Shown in pieces: positions 1 to 9,474 of a stretch of DNA of 64,000 nt (position 1 is its first letter; each line of letters starts with the position of its first letter). The notes under the pieces were generated by a model. It had not been told where the DNA came from. It did not search any database and saw only the letters and a program-made list of their open reading frames with translations. Location: NCBI GenBank assembly GCA_003344405.1, contig NOWV01000077.1, forward strand, positions 62,001 to 126,000, written 5' to 3'. This stretch comes from Trichoplax sp. H2 (lineage: Eukaryota > Placozoa > Uniplacotomia > Trichoplacea). The position numbers and the translations under genes were made by a program.

Positions 1-3000
1 ATGGTCCCAGCATTTTGTGATCCTAGTAAATGTAACGCCAGTGGACCTGGTTTAGATAGGACTGGGTTGCTATCGGGTACCGAAACTGAATTTATTGTTG
101 ATACTAGTGAAGCTGGTCTAGGTGAATTAATGATCGCAATCCAAGATTCTAAAGGAAATGAACTTGATGTAGACATCATTGACAACAGAGACGATACTTT
201 TACCGCGAAGTATACGCCTGTTGATCCCGACAGATACAGAATATCTATCCATTATGGTAATCAACCAATTCCGAGAAGTCCATTTCGTGTCAAAGTTGAT
301 CCTAGTTGGGATGCATCCAAGTGTAAAGCCAATGGTCCTGGTATTGCACCGGTGGGCGTTAAAGCTATGGAAGTAACCCATTTTAATGTTGACGCAACTA
401 AAGCTGGTGTTGCAGAATTAATGGTTGAAATCAGTCAGCAAACCGGTGGCACTAAATCGCAAGAACTACTTGCTGATATTATTGATAATAATGATGGTAC
501 ATTTACAGTTGAATTCACACCGCCAAAGCCTGGTAGGTATACTGTTGTTGTAAAATACGGTGATGCACATATACCCGATAGTCCGTATCGTATTAAAGTC
601 GATAAAGGTTACGACGCTAGTAAATGTCATGCCGAAGGCCTTGGTATTGAAAGAAGAGGTAATCATGTTGGTCAACGAACCGAATTTCAAATTGATACAA
701 TCCAAGCTGGACAAGGAGAGTTAACGCTTAACTTTGAAGGATTCGTTATTAATGCTAGCGATCCCTATAATTCAGAGAGCCCTTATGATGTTGACGTTGT
801 GACAAACGATAACCAATGCTATGCTGTATCGTATACACCTATTGATGAAGGACAGTTAACAATCTCTGTCCTATACGGTGCCGATGATATACCAGGCAGT
901 CCATTTCGGGTCATTGTTGCGCCTGGAATTGATCCAAGTAAATGTCTAGCACAAGGTCCCGGCTTAGCACCAACTGGAGTTGTAACGAAATATCAAGCTC
1001 ATTTTGAGATTTTTACTGATGGTGCTGGTCCTGGTGAATTAGCAGTTGTTGTAGAAGGGCCATCTGGTGACGTAGATCCTGAAATTGAAGCTAAAAATGA
1101 TGTTCATACCGATTTTGCTGTCAATTATATACCTAATGAGGAAGGTATGCATACTGTAACGATCCTTTTTGGTGGTGTTAATATTCCTGGTAGCCCATTC
1201 AATATTAACGTTGGACCTCATGCTGATGCAAGTAAATGTTACGGTAGTGGTCCAGGTTTACAAAATACCGGTCTGCAAGCAAATCAAGCGACATATTTTG
1301 AAGTAGATACAGCTGATGCTGGCATAGGTGATTTAGAAATCAATATTAAGGATGAAGATAATCAAGATGTAGTTGCGACAATTAAAGATAATGAAGATGG
1401 TACCTATTTAGTTAATTATCGCCCATTGGAGCCGGGTAAATACGTCGTATCCGTAATCTATGCCGATGATCATATTCCTAGTAGCCCGTACTTTGTTAAT
1501 GTCGCTAAAGGTAAAGACTTTAGTGGCGTTCAAATTTATGGTCGTGGTTTACGTCGTGGTGTCGTGGATAAATACGCTTACTTTACGGTTAAAACAGAAA
1601 TTGATCTCACTGATCCAATGAGCTTTGCTGTTGAAGGCCCCGCCGAAGCTACAATCAATTGTACGGATAATGGTGATCATACTTGTACTGTTTCTTATGT
1701 TGCTGATGTTGAAGGAACATATTCTATTCATGTTTTCTTCGGCGATGAGGAATATCCACATAGTCCCTACTTTCCAAAAATTGAGCCTGCATTTTGCGAT
1801 CCTAGTAAATGTACTGCCAAAGGACCAGGATTAAATCGAACTGGCCTTAAGACCGGCTACCCTGCTGATTTTACTGTTGACACTAGCGAAGCTGGACTTG
1901 GAGATTTAATGATCATTGTCGAAGATGTTAGAGGAATCGAGGCTGAAGTTAGTATTGTTGACAATCGCGATGACACTTTTACTGTTACATATACACCGAC
2001 TGCACCAGAATACTACGTTATTACCATTCTATTTGGTAATCAACCCATACCACGTAGTCCTTACAGAGTTAGAGTAGATCCTAGCTGGGACGCTTCGAAA
2101 TGTATTGCAACCGGCCCAGGTATTGAACCAGCTAGTGTTAAAGCACTTGAAGAGACCTACTTCGAGATAGATGCAACTGACGCTGGTACTGCTGAATTAT
2201 CGGCAGAAGTTATCAATCATGTTGGACCAAGAAATAACCAAGATATCGCTCCTGATATTATTAACAACGAAGATGGAACATTTTTAGTTCGATTTTTACC
2301 ACCTAATCCTGGTCGTTACACTATTAATGTTAGATATGGTGATAAACATATACCAGATAGTCCATATCTTATCACCGTCGGCAAAGGTTATGATGCATCA
2401 CAGTGTGTTGCGGAAGGTCAAGGCTTGGAAAGAAAGGGAAATCATGTCGGTAAAGCGACAGAATTTTACGTCCATACCTCAGGTGCTGGTATTGCTGACC
2501 TTACGTTAAACTTTGAAGGTTACGTTATCCATGCTGACGATCCTTTAACTTCAGATTCACCGTATAATGTTGATGTTTATCGAGATAATGAAGACGTGTA
2601 TGTTATATCATATACACCGTACAGTGAAGGCAGATTAATTATATCGGTTTTATACGGTTCTGATGATATTCCTGACAGTCCATTTAGGGTTAATATTGGC
2701 CCTGGTATCGATCCGAGTAAATGTTTAGCTCAAGGTGATGGCCTAACACCTAACGGCGTAGTTACTGAGCATGATTCAGAATTTGAAGTTTTTACTGATG
2801 GTGCTGGGCCAGGTGAATTGACGGTCATTGTTGATGGCCCAGGTGGAGAAGTAGTTCCAGAAATTGAACAAGAAAATGATACGGATTACCAAGTTACTTA
2901 TGCTCCCACCGAAATCGGAATGCATAGTGTTAGTGTTCTCTTTAGTGGTGTCCATATACCTGGTAGTCCTTTTGATGTTAATGTCAGTCCTCACGCTGAT

Positions 3001-6000
3001 CCAAGTAAATGCTTAGGAAGTGGACCTGGTTTAGAACGTTATGGACTAATCGCCAATAAAGTCACATATTTCGAAGTGGACACTGTAGAAGCTGGTGCTG
3101 GTGTTCTTAAAATTATAATTGAAGATCAAGACAGAAATGAGATAGATTGTCAAATGAAACCGGATGCTGATGGTACATATGTAATTAATTATCGTCCTAT
3201 TGAACCTGGCGAATACAATATATCTGTATTGTATGATGACGAGCATATACCAGATAGCCCATATATTGTTAACGTTGAAAAAGGTAAAGATTTTAGTGGT
3301 ATACAAATTTACGGACGTGGTTTACGCCGAGGTGTTGTCGATAAGTATGCATATTTTAAAGTAAAAACTGAAACGGAATTAACAGATCCAATGAGTTTCT
3401 CTATTGAAGGCCCGGCTGAAACTGGAATCGAATGCACGGATACTCACGAAAATGTTTGTACAGTTTCATATGTTGCCCCTGTTGAAGGTACTTACAAGAT
3501 TCATGTCTATTTTGGTGATGAGGAATATCCGCAAAGTCCTTACTCTCCAGTAATCGAGGCAGCTTTTTGCGATCCTAGTAAATGTACAGCCAAAGGTCCA
3601 GGCTTAGAAAGAACCGGCTTGAAGTCCGGTTATCCAGCTGATTTCATAGTCGATACAAGCGAAGCTGGATTAGGGGATTTGATGATTATCGTCGAGGATG
3701 TCAAGGGTAATGAAGCCGATGTTAGTATTGTCGATAATCGCGATGATACCTTTACCGTTACTTATACACCATGGGTACCCGATTTTTACATTATTACCAT
3801 AATATTTGGTGGTGAGAATATCCCTCGAAGTCCATATCGGGTTAGAGTTGATCCAAGTTGGGATGCATCTAAGTGCACTGCAGATGGTCCTGGTATTGAA
3901 CCAGCCGGGGTTAAAGCCTTACAAGAAACTTATATATCGGTCGATGCATCTGAGGCTGGTATGGCGGACCTAACTGTAGACGTAGTTAATCAATTGCAGT
4001 CACGCCAAAATCAGGAAATAATATCTGAAATCATCGAAAACGGCGATGGTACTTTTACTGTGAAGTATACACCCCCAATTCCAGGGCGTTACTCAGTTAT
4101 TATAAAATATGGTGATGATCACATACCAGAGAGTCCATATAACGTTAGGGTCGAAAAAGCCTATGATGCGTCCTTAGTGCATGCTAGTGGTCCTGGTTTG
4201 GAAAGAACTGGCTTACATTCTGGACTCCGAACAGAATTTATAGTTGATTGTACCGAAGCTGGCATAGCTGAATTATCGTGTGACTTTGAAGGTCATATTG
4301 TGCAGGCTAGTCATCCGCAATCATCAGTAAACCCATATGATGTTGATATTATTGATAATTCAGATGGTACATATCTTGTGGAGTATACACCATGTGAGCA
4401 AGGCCGTCTAACAGTCATTATTATGTACGGTGCTGATGACATTCCTGGTAGTCCATTCAAAGTAAATGTTGGCCCTGGTATCGATCCGTCTAAATGCTTT
4501 GCTTTAGGTCCTGGCCTCGAGCCAGGTGTACGAGTTGGATTTGCTACATCTTTTGAAGTTAGTGTTGAAGGAGCTGGTCCAGGTCAATTAACTCTCGATA
4601 TTGTTGATCCGAATAATAATGCCGTTGATTATGATCTAGAAGATACAAGCGACATAGACTACAACGTGGATTATACAGCACAAATTGAAGGTCCTCATCA
4701 AGTAAATATTTACTTTGCTGGCGTTCATATACCAAACAGTCCATTCACAGTCGATGTTGGGCCTTATAGTGATCCATCAAAATGTAAAGCATTTGGACCG
4801 GGTCTTGTTAGTGGATTTGTAGGTGCATCCACAGATTTTACAATCGATACCACTGAAGCTGGTGATGGTGATATCGGAGTTACTATCGATGGACCTACTG
4901 AAGCCGAAATTGATTCACTTGATAACGGAGATGGTACATGTTCTGTAAATTATTTTCCCATATTACCAGGCCAATACACAATCAATATTCTGTTTGCTAA
5001 CGAAGCAATACCCAATAGTCCTTTTGTCGCTACTATTGTTTACCCTGTGGATGCTTCAAAATGTATTGTTGGTGGGCCAGGTTTAGAAAATGGTTTAATT
5101 GAAGATGAAGCAACCTATCTTACCGTAGATACAACAATGGCTGGAGATGCTCAATTAAAAATTGACCTAGAAGATGCTGATGGCCATCATATTCCGTTAG
5201 TAGTCAAGGAAAATGAGGACATTTTTACAGCTGAGTATTCTACAACAGTAGCTGGACCTATGACAGCCAATATTAGTTACGGCGATCAACCTGTTCCAGG
5301 TAGTCCATTTACGATTAATGTTGATCATCGCGTAGACGTTTCGAAAATCATCGTATCAGGTAATGGATTGGAAAACCCAGTTTATGTTGGTGAAGAAAGT
5401 AAGTTTACCGTAGATGCAATTGATGCTGGACCATCACAGCTCGATGTTTACATCCAAAGTACAACTGGTGTTTATGTTGAAGCAGCAATTGAACAGGATC
5501 CAGAATTGATCTTTAATGTCACGTATGTTGCTCCAAGTGAGGGTGACTATGTTATCGATATAAAGTATCACAATGAAGACGTGCCTGATAACCCATTTAG
5601 TGTTTTTGCGGAGTTGCCACTGGATCCATCGAAAGTATCAGCTTATGGTCCTGGTCTAGAAGGTGCTATAACTGATATTGCAACTGCCTTCATTATCGAT
5701 ACTAGGGAAGCCGGGTATGGTAATCTTGATATATCTGTAGATGGCCCAGTTGATGCACCATTAACTTGCAACGAATTAGGTGATGGAAGGTGCGAAGTAA
5801 CTTATACACCTCCTCGTCGTGGCGTTTATGAATTTCACATAACTTATGGTGATGAAGCGATTCCTGGTAGTCCATTTCCAGTTAATGTGGCTAACCCACT
5901 TGATCCAAGTAAATGTGTTGCATCTGGCCCTGGTATTGAAAAAACTGGAAATCGCGCTCAACATGAAACTAATTTTATTGTAGATACCTCTGAAGCTGGT

Positions 6001-9000
6001 GATGCTGAATTAGAAGTTGACATCAAAACTCAATCTGGTCATCGTATTGATAATAAGATAACTCATAACAGTGAAGGTATTTATAACGTGAGTTATACGC
6101 CTAAAAATGAAGGTCTCTGTTACATTAAGGTCAAGTACGCTGGCAAAGAGATACCACGTAGTCCCTTTAGTACTCGCATTTTGCCAGCTTACGATGCAAG
6201 TAAAGTCAATGTTGAAGGTGATTGCTTAAACGGTGAGCCAGTGTATGTTGAAGATGAGCAATGCGTTCATGTGGACTATTCAGAAGCAGGCTTAGGTGAT
6301 CTTACAGCGTTATTAAAAGCGCCAAATAATAGAAAACTTGCACCTGAAATATTAGATAATGGAGATGATACATCTGATATACGGTTTGTGCCTGAAAAAG
6401 TTGGTAGATATCAGCTAACGATTAAGTTTGGTGCTGATCATGTACCAGGTAGCCCTTTCCAAGTTTCAGCAGCCCCTTTTGCATTTCCTGAAAAGTGTGT
6501 TGCATCGGGTACTGGCTTGGATCGTACAGGAAATAAAACTGGTACGCGCCAAAAATTCCTCATTGATGCAAAGGAAGCAGGTCGTGGTAATTTAACTGCT
6601 AGCCTCATAACTCCTCGTGGTTATGAATTCCCAATACCCTTAGAAGAACATGAAGATGAACCAGGTGTTTTTTCTTGCCGATATCGATATTTCGAGCAAG
6701 GCCGTAACAAAGTTAACGTCAAATTTGCAGACCACGACATTCCTGGCAGTCCGTTTCCTGTTAAAGTTGATAAGGGGTATGCGACTAATCCTGAGCGTGT
6801 TGATATTGGTAATGCTGATGAGGTTGAAGCTAAATTAGTTACGGTAGATGAGATAATACCGATTGAAGTTGACGCTACTAAAGCAGGTCCTGGTGATCTA
6901 GACGCTCAAGTTAAATGCCCGTCTGGAGCAATAATAGATCCCGAGGTTATTGATAATGATGATGACACTTACAGAGTCAGTTTTAAGTCGGATGAAATAG
7001 GTGTCCATGAAGTCAGTATCAAGTATGCAAATCAGCATGTGCATGGTAGTCCATTTAATGTTGTAATCTATGGACCTGGTGCTGCTGACTGTAAAGCGTA
7101 TGGTAATGGGCTGGATGAAGCTACCGTTGGCGAAGAGGCAACATTTACTATTGACAGCAAAGATGCTGGTACTGGTAGCTTAGCAGTTGATATTGAAGGA
7201 CCGGAAGAAGCTGACATAATTTCTGAAGATAACGGTGATGGTACATGTGACGTCAATTTTGTACCAACGGCGCCTGGTAACTATGATATTCATGTTACCT
7301 TCAATGGTAATCCGATTCCAGGTAGTCCATTTCCTTGTAATGTTACACCCAAGCCTATTATAGAAGAAAGTGTTGGTAAAGATCAAGCACCAACTGCTGA
7401 AGATAGCCCAATTAACTGGGACGATTTAGATGATCTATCTGAAAACCCATACAAGCCTGAAACACCACTTGATGTTATCAATGAAGCTGTTACAATGGAA
7501 CAAGTGAAGACAACGCAGTTGGAGCAACTATGCGATTTCTTACTAGAAAATCCTGATCGAGATGTTAGAGATCTTAATGCAACCGTCATTAGCCCATCCG
7601 GAAATACACAACCATGCAAGCTAGTTCCAAAGCGCGATGGTACGTTTGGTGTAAATTTTGTACCTCACGAGCTTGGACGTCATCATGTCAATATAATAAA
7701 GCATGGCAAACATATCGATGGTAGTCCATTCATTGTCGATGTTCTTCCAATGGATTACTGTGATCCGACGAAAGTCTACGCTACTGGTACAGGTCTTGTA
7801 AGTGGAGTTGTTAATCAAGAAGCTGAATTTATGGTTAATACCCGTGATGCTGGCTACGGTGGACTGGGTGTAGATATACATGGGCCATCGCAGGCTGAAT
7901 TAACTTGCATTGATAACCAAGACGGTACATGCACATTCAAATATACACCAACTGTTCCTGGATATTATGGTATTGAAATTAAATTTGCTGATCAACATAT
8001 ACCCGGTAGCTTGTTTTATCCGTATATTGCACCTGACAGACAAGCTAAACAAACATTTCGACAAGTTTTTGCTCAAGTAACCGAGCAACCCGATACTAAA
8101 ACTGAAGTTGGTAAATCGTTAGGATTCGCATTTCAATTACCTAACGCAAGGCGTGAGAATATAGCGGCTTCAGTTCGACAACCATCTGGATTCGTTTATG
8201 AAGCTGAAATTGTCGAAGAATCACCTGAATTGTACACAGTTCAATTCTTGCCCAAAGAGCCAGGTGATCATTTGGTTAGTATAAAGAAAAATAATCGCCA
8301 TATTCAAGGTAGTCCATTTCCAGTTAGCGTTCGATTTGGTGGTGACAGTCGAGAAGTCAAATGTTTTGCTTACGGTCCGGGTCTACAATATGGCTTCGTT
8401 AATCGTCAAAGCCACTTTACTGTGTGGACAACTGATAAAACGGCCGAAAGTTTCAGAGTTGAAATTGAGGGACCATCACCTCTTGAGATATTTTGCCATG
8501 ATAATGATGATACATCACATGTGCTATCTTATACACCACCAGTGCCAGGCGAGTATCTCATCCATGTCATATTCCGCGATAAAGAAATACCGCACAGTCC
8601 ATACACTGTTCACGTTATGAGCGATGAAAGTGAGGTAAAACCTGTAAATGAAAATATTCAACGAGCTGAGGCCGCGGTTGGTGAAGCTTCATTATTTGAA
8701 TTACCGGATGACATTGCAGGTGAAGAACTTGACGTAACAATTATATCACCATCGGGCATAAAAGAACCTGGTAGCGTTACTCGTACTGAAAGAGGTAGCT
8801 ATATAGCTCGATTCGTACCCATTGAGCCTGGCAAGCATACTGTTAATATGACGGTAAATGGGCGCCACATACCTGGTAGCCCGTTCTATGTCTATGTAAA
8901 TCCTGATGGTGGGGATGCAAAGCAATGTAAAGCATACGGTAAAGGGCTGAAATACGCTAAGGTATCGGAAGTAGCAGAGTTTTATGTTTTAACCGAAAAT

Positions 9001-9474
9001 GCCGGCCCTGGTGAAGTTGATATTAGTATTGATGGACCAGTTAAAACAGGATGTAATCATAAAGTGACCACACCTGGTCATCATACGGCAACTTATCTTC
9101 CATTAGCAGATGGCATTTATACTATTAATATTAAATTTGCTGGCAAGCATGTCCCTTACAGTCCGTTTAGAGTCCCAATAAGGGATGCTGATAAACCTAA
9201 ACCTGAGAAATGTATTGCTGAAGGACCTGGTCTTCAATCTGCGCGGAAAGGTGTTAATCATTTTACTTTAGACGCCTCTGATGCTGGTAACGGTTCTATC
9301 ATGGTTGGAGTAAAAGGACCCAGTATTCCGTGTGATGAAATTAAAGTTAACCATAAAGGTGATAAAGTTTATACAGTTGGTTATCGACTGGCTGAATCTG
9401 GTCCTCACTTATTAACTGTTAAATGGGGTGATAAACACATTCCTGGTAGTCCGTATACAGTAATTGCTAAATAA
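1..9474 (+). CDS. FLN: Filamin, actin-crosslinking rod protein; N-terminus may lie before the window
   Basis: Filamins are dimeric actin crosslinkers and mechanosensitive scaffolds. This single open frame encodes 3157 residues made of 32 filamin-type Ig repeats of about 95 residues, each ending in an IPGSPF-like motif. Repeats 1-16 form a higher-order array. Repeats 26-32 resemble vertebrate rod-2 repeats 18-24: repeats 26, 28 and 30 start with a shortened first strand, as the paired vertebrate domains do, and repeat 32 resembles dimerisation repeat 24 (VVKWGDEHIPGSPY-like end). Residues about 2455-2530, between repeats 25 and 26, form an acidic hinge-like linker; no hinge precedes the last repeat. 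No calponin-homology actin-binding domain is present. The window opens on an ATG, but that position equals the middle of the IEPAFCDPSK junction inside the protein, so the real N-terminus probably lies upstream. There is no intron in 9.47 kb, unlike most genes here. Stop TAA at 9472-9474. Family assignment is essentially certain; completeness is not. Confidence 0.96.
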   Translation: MVPAFCDPSKCNASGPGLDRTGLLSGTETEFIVDTSEAGLGELMIAIQDSKGNELDVDIIDNRDDTFTAKYTPVDPDRYRISIHYGNQPIPRSPFRVKVDPSWDASKCKANGPGIAPVGVKAMEVTHFNVDATKAGVAELMVEISQQTGGTKSQELLADIIDNNDGTFTVEFTPPKPGRYTVVVKYGDAHIPDSPYRIKVDKGYDASKCHAEGLGIERRGNHVGQRTEFQIDTIQAGQGELTLNFEGFVINASDPYNSESPYDVDVVTNDNQCYAVSYTPIDEGQLTISVLYGADDIPGSPFRVIVAPGIDPSKCLAQGPGLAPTGVVTKYQAHFEIFTDGAGPGELAVVVEGPSGDVDPEIEAKNDVHTDFAVNYIPNEEGMHTVTILFGGVNIPGSPFNINVGPHADASKCYGSGPGLQNTGLQANQATYFEVDTADAGIGDLEINIKDEDNQDVVATIKDNEDGTYLVNYRPLEPGKYVVSVIYADDHIPSSPYFVNVAKGKDFSGVQIYGRGLRRGVVDKYAYFTVKTEIDLTDPMSFAVEGPAEATINCTDNGDHTCTVSYVADVEGTYSIHVFFGDEEYPHSPYFPKIEPAFCDPSKCTAKGPGLNRTGLKTGYPADFTVDTSEAGLGDLMIIVEDVRGIEAEVSIVDNRDDTFTVTYTPTAPEYYVITILFGNQPIPRSPYRVRVDPSWDASKCIATGPGIEPASVKALEETYFEIDATDAGTAELSAEVINHVGPRNNQDIAPDIINNEDGTFLVRFLPPNPGRYTINVRYGDKHIPDSPYLITVGKGYDASQCVAEGQGLERKGNHVGKATEFYVHTSGAGIADLTLNFEGYVIHADDPLTSDSPYNVDVYRDNEDVYVISYTPYSEGRLIISVLYGSDDIPDSPFRVNIGPGIDPSKCLAQGDGLTPNGVVTEHDSEFEVFTDGAGPGELTVIVDGPGGEVVPEIEQENDTDYQVTYAPTEIGMHSVSVLFSGVHIPGSPFDVNVSPHADPSKCLGSGPGLERYGLIANKVTYFEVDTVEAGAGVLKIIIEDQDRNEIDCQMKPDADGTYVINYRPIEPGEYNISVLYDDEHIPDSPYIVNVEKGKDFSGIQIYGRGLRRGVVDKYAYFKVKTETELTDPMSFSIEGPAETGIECTDTHENVCTVSYVAPVEGTYKIHVYFGDEEYPQSPYSPVIEAAFCDPSKCTAKGPGLERTGLKSGYPADFIVDTSEAGLGDLMIIVEDVKGNEADVSIVDNRDDTFTVTYTPWVPDFYIITIIFGGENIPRSPYRVRVDPSWDASKCTADGPGIEPAGVKALQETYISVDASEAGMADLTVDVVNQLQSRQNQEIISEIIENGDGTFTVKYTPPIPGRYSVIIKYGDDHIPESPYNVRVEKAYDASLVHASGPGLERTGLHSGLRTEFIVDCTEAGIAELSCDFEGHIVQASHPQSSVNPYDVDIIDNSDGTYLVEYTPCEQGRLTVIIMYGADDIPGSPFKVNVGPGIDPSKCFALGPGLEPGVRVGFATSFEVSVEGAGPGQLTLDIVDPNNNAVDYDLEDTSDIDYNVDYTAQIEGPHQVNIYFAGVHIPNSPFTVDVGPYSDPSKCKAFGPGLVSGFVGASTDFTIDTTEAGDGDIGVTIDGPTEAEIDSLDNGDGTCSVNYFPILPGQYTINILFANEAIPNSPFVATIVYPVDASKCIVGGPGLENGLIEDEATYLTVDTTMAGDAQLKIDLEDADGHHIPLVVKENEDIFTAEYSTTVAGPMTANISYGDQPVPGSPFTINVDHRVDVSKIIVSGNGLENPVYVGEESKFTVDAIDAGPSQLDVYIQSTTGVYVEAAIEQDPELIFNVTYVAPSEGDYVIDIKYHNEDVPDNPFSVFAELPLDPSKVSAYGPGLEGAITDIATAFIIDTREAGYGNLDISVDGPVDAPLTCNELGDGRCEVTYTPPRRGVYEFHITYGDEAIPGSPFPVNVANPLDPSKCVASGPGIEKTGNRAQHETNFIVDTSEAGDAELEVDIKTQSGHRIDNKITHNSEGIYNVSYTPKNEGLCYIKVKYAGKEIPRSPFSTRILPAYDASKVNVEGDCLNGEPVYVEDEQCVHVDYSEAGLGDLTALLKAPNNRKLAPEILDNGDDTSDIRFVPEKVGRYQLTIKFGADHVPGSPFQVSAAPFAFPEKCVASGTGLDRTGNKTGTRQKFLIDAKEAGRGNLTASLITPRGYEFPIPLEEHEDEPGVFSCRYRYFEQGRNKVNVKFADHDIPGSPFPVKVDKGYATNPERVDIGNADEVEAKLVTVDEIIPIEVDATKAGPGDLDAQVKCPSGAIIDPEVIDNDDDTYRVSFKSDEIGVHEVSIKYANQHVHGSPFNVVIYGPGAADCKAYGNGLDEATVGEEATFTIDSKDAGTGSLAVDIEGPEEADIISEDNGDGTCDVNFVPTAPGNYDIHVTFNGNPIPGSPFPCNVTPKPIIEESVGKDQAPTAEDSPINWDDLDDLSENPYKPETPLDVINEAVTMEQVKTTQLEQLCDFLLENPDRDVRDLNATVISPSGNTQPCKLVPKRDGTFGVNFVPHELGRHHVNIIKHGKHIDGSPFIVDVLPMDYCDPTKVYATGTGLVSGVVNQEAEFMVNTRDAGYGGLGVDIHGPSQAELTCIDNQDGTCTFKYTPTVPGYYGIEIKFADQHIPGSLFYPYIAPDRQAKQTFRQVFAQVTEQPDTKTEVGKSLGFAFQLPNARRENIAASVRQPSGFVYEAEIVEESPELYTVQFLPKEPGDHLVSIKKNNRHIQGSPFPVSVRFGGDSREVKCFAYGPGLQYGFVNRQSHFTVWTTDKTAESFRVEIEGPSPLEIFCHDNDDTSHVLSYTPPVPGEYLIHVIFRDKEIPHSPYTVHVMSDESEVKPVNENIQRAEAAVGEASLFELPDDIAGEELDVTIISPSGIKEPGSVTRTERGSYIARFVPIEPGKHTVNMTVNGRHIPGSPFYVYVNPDGGDAKQCKAYGKGLKYAKVSEVAEFYVLTENAGPGEVDISIDGPVKTGCNHKVTTPGHHTATYLPLADGIYTINIKFAGKHVPYSPFRVPIRDADKPKPEKCIAEGPGLQSARKGVNHFTLDASDAGNGSIMVGVKGPSIPCDEIKVNHKGDKVYTVGYRLAESGPHLLTVKWGDKHIPGSPYTVIAK
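7..4761 (+). repeat. Six-domain super-repeat inside the filamin gene (two full units plus four domains)
   Basis: Filamin repeats 1-6, 7-12 and 13-16 align as units of a hexad. Matching start points are bases 7, 1786 and 3559, giving spacings of 1779 and 1773 bp (593 and 591 codons). Each unit runs through the same series of repeat-ending types: IPRSP, IPDSP, a DDIP type, a GV(N/H)IP type, a D(D/E)HIP type and DEEYP. The third unit stops after four domains and then passes into unrelated repeats 17-32. This points to tandem duplication of a roughly 1.78-kb block within the gene. Confidence 0.88.
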
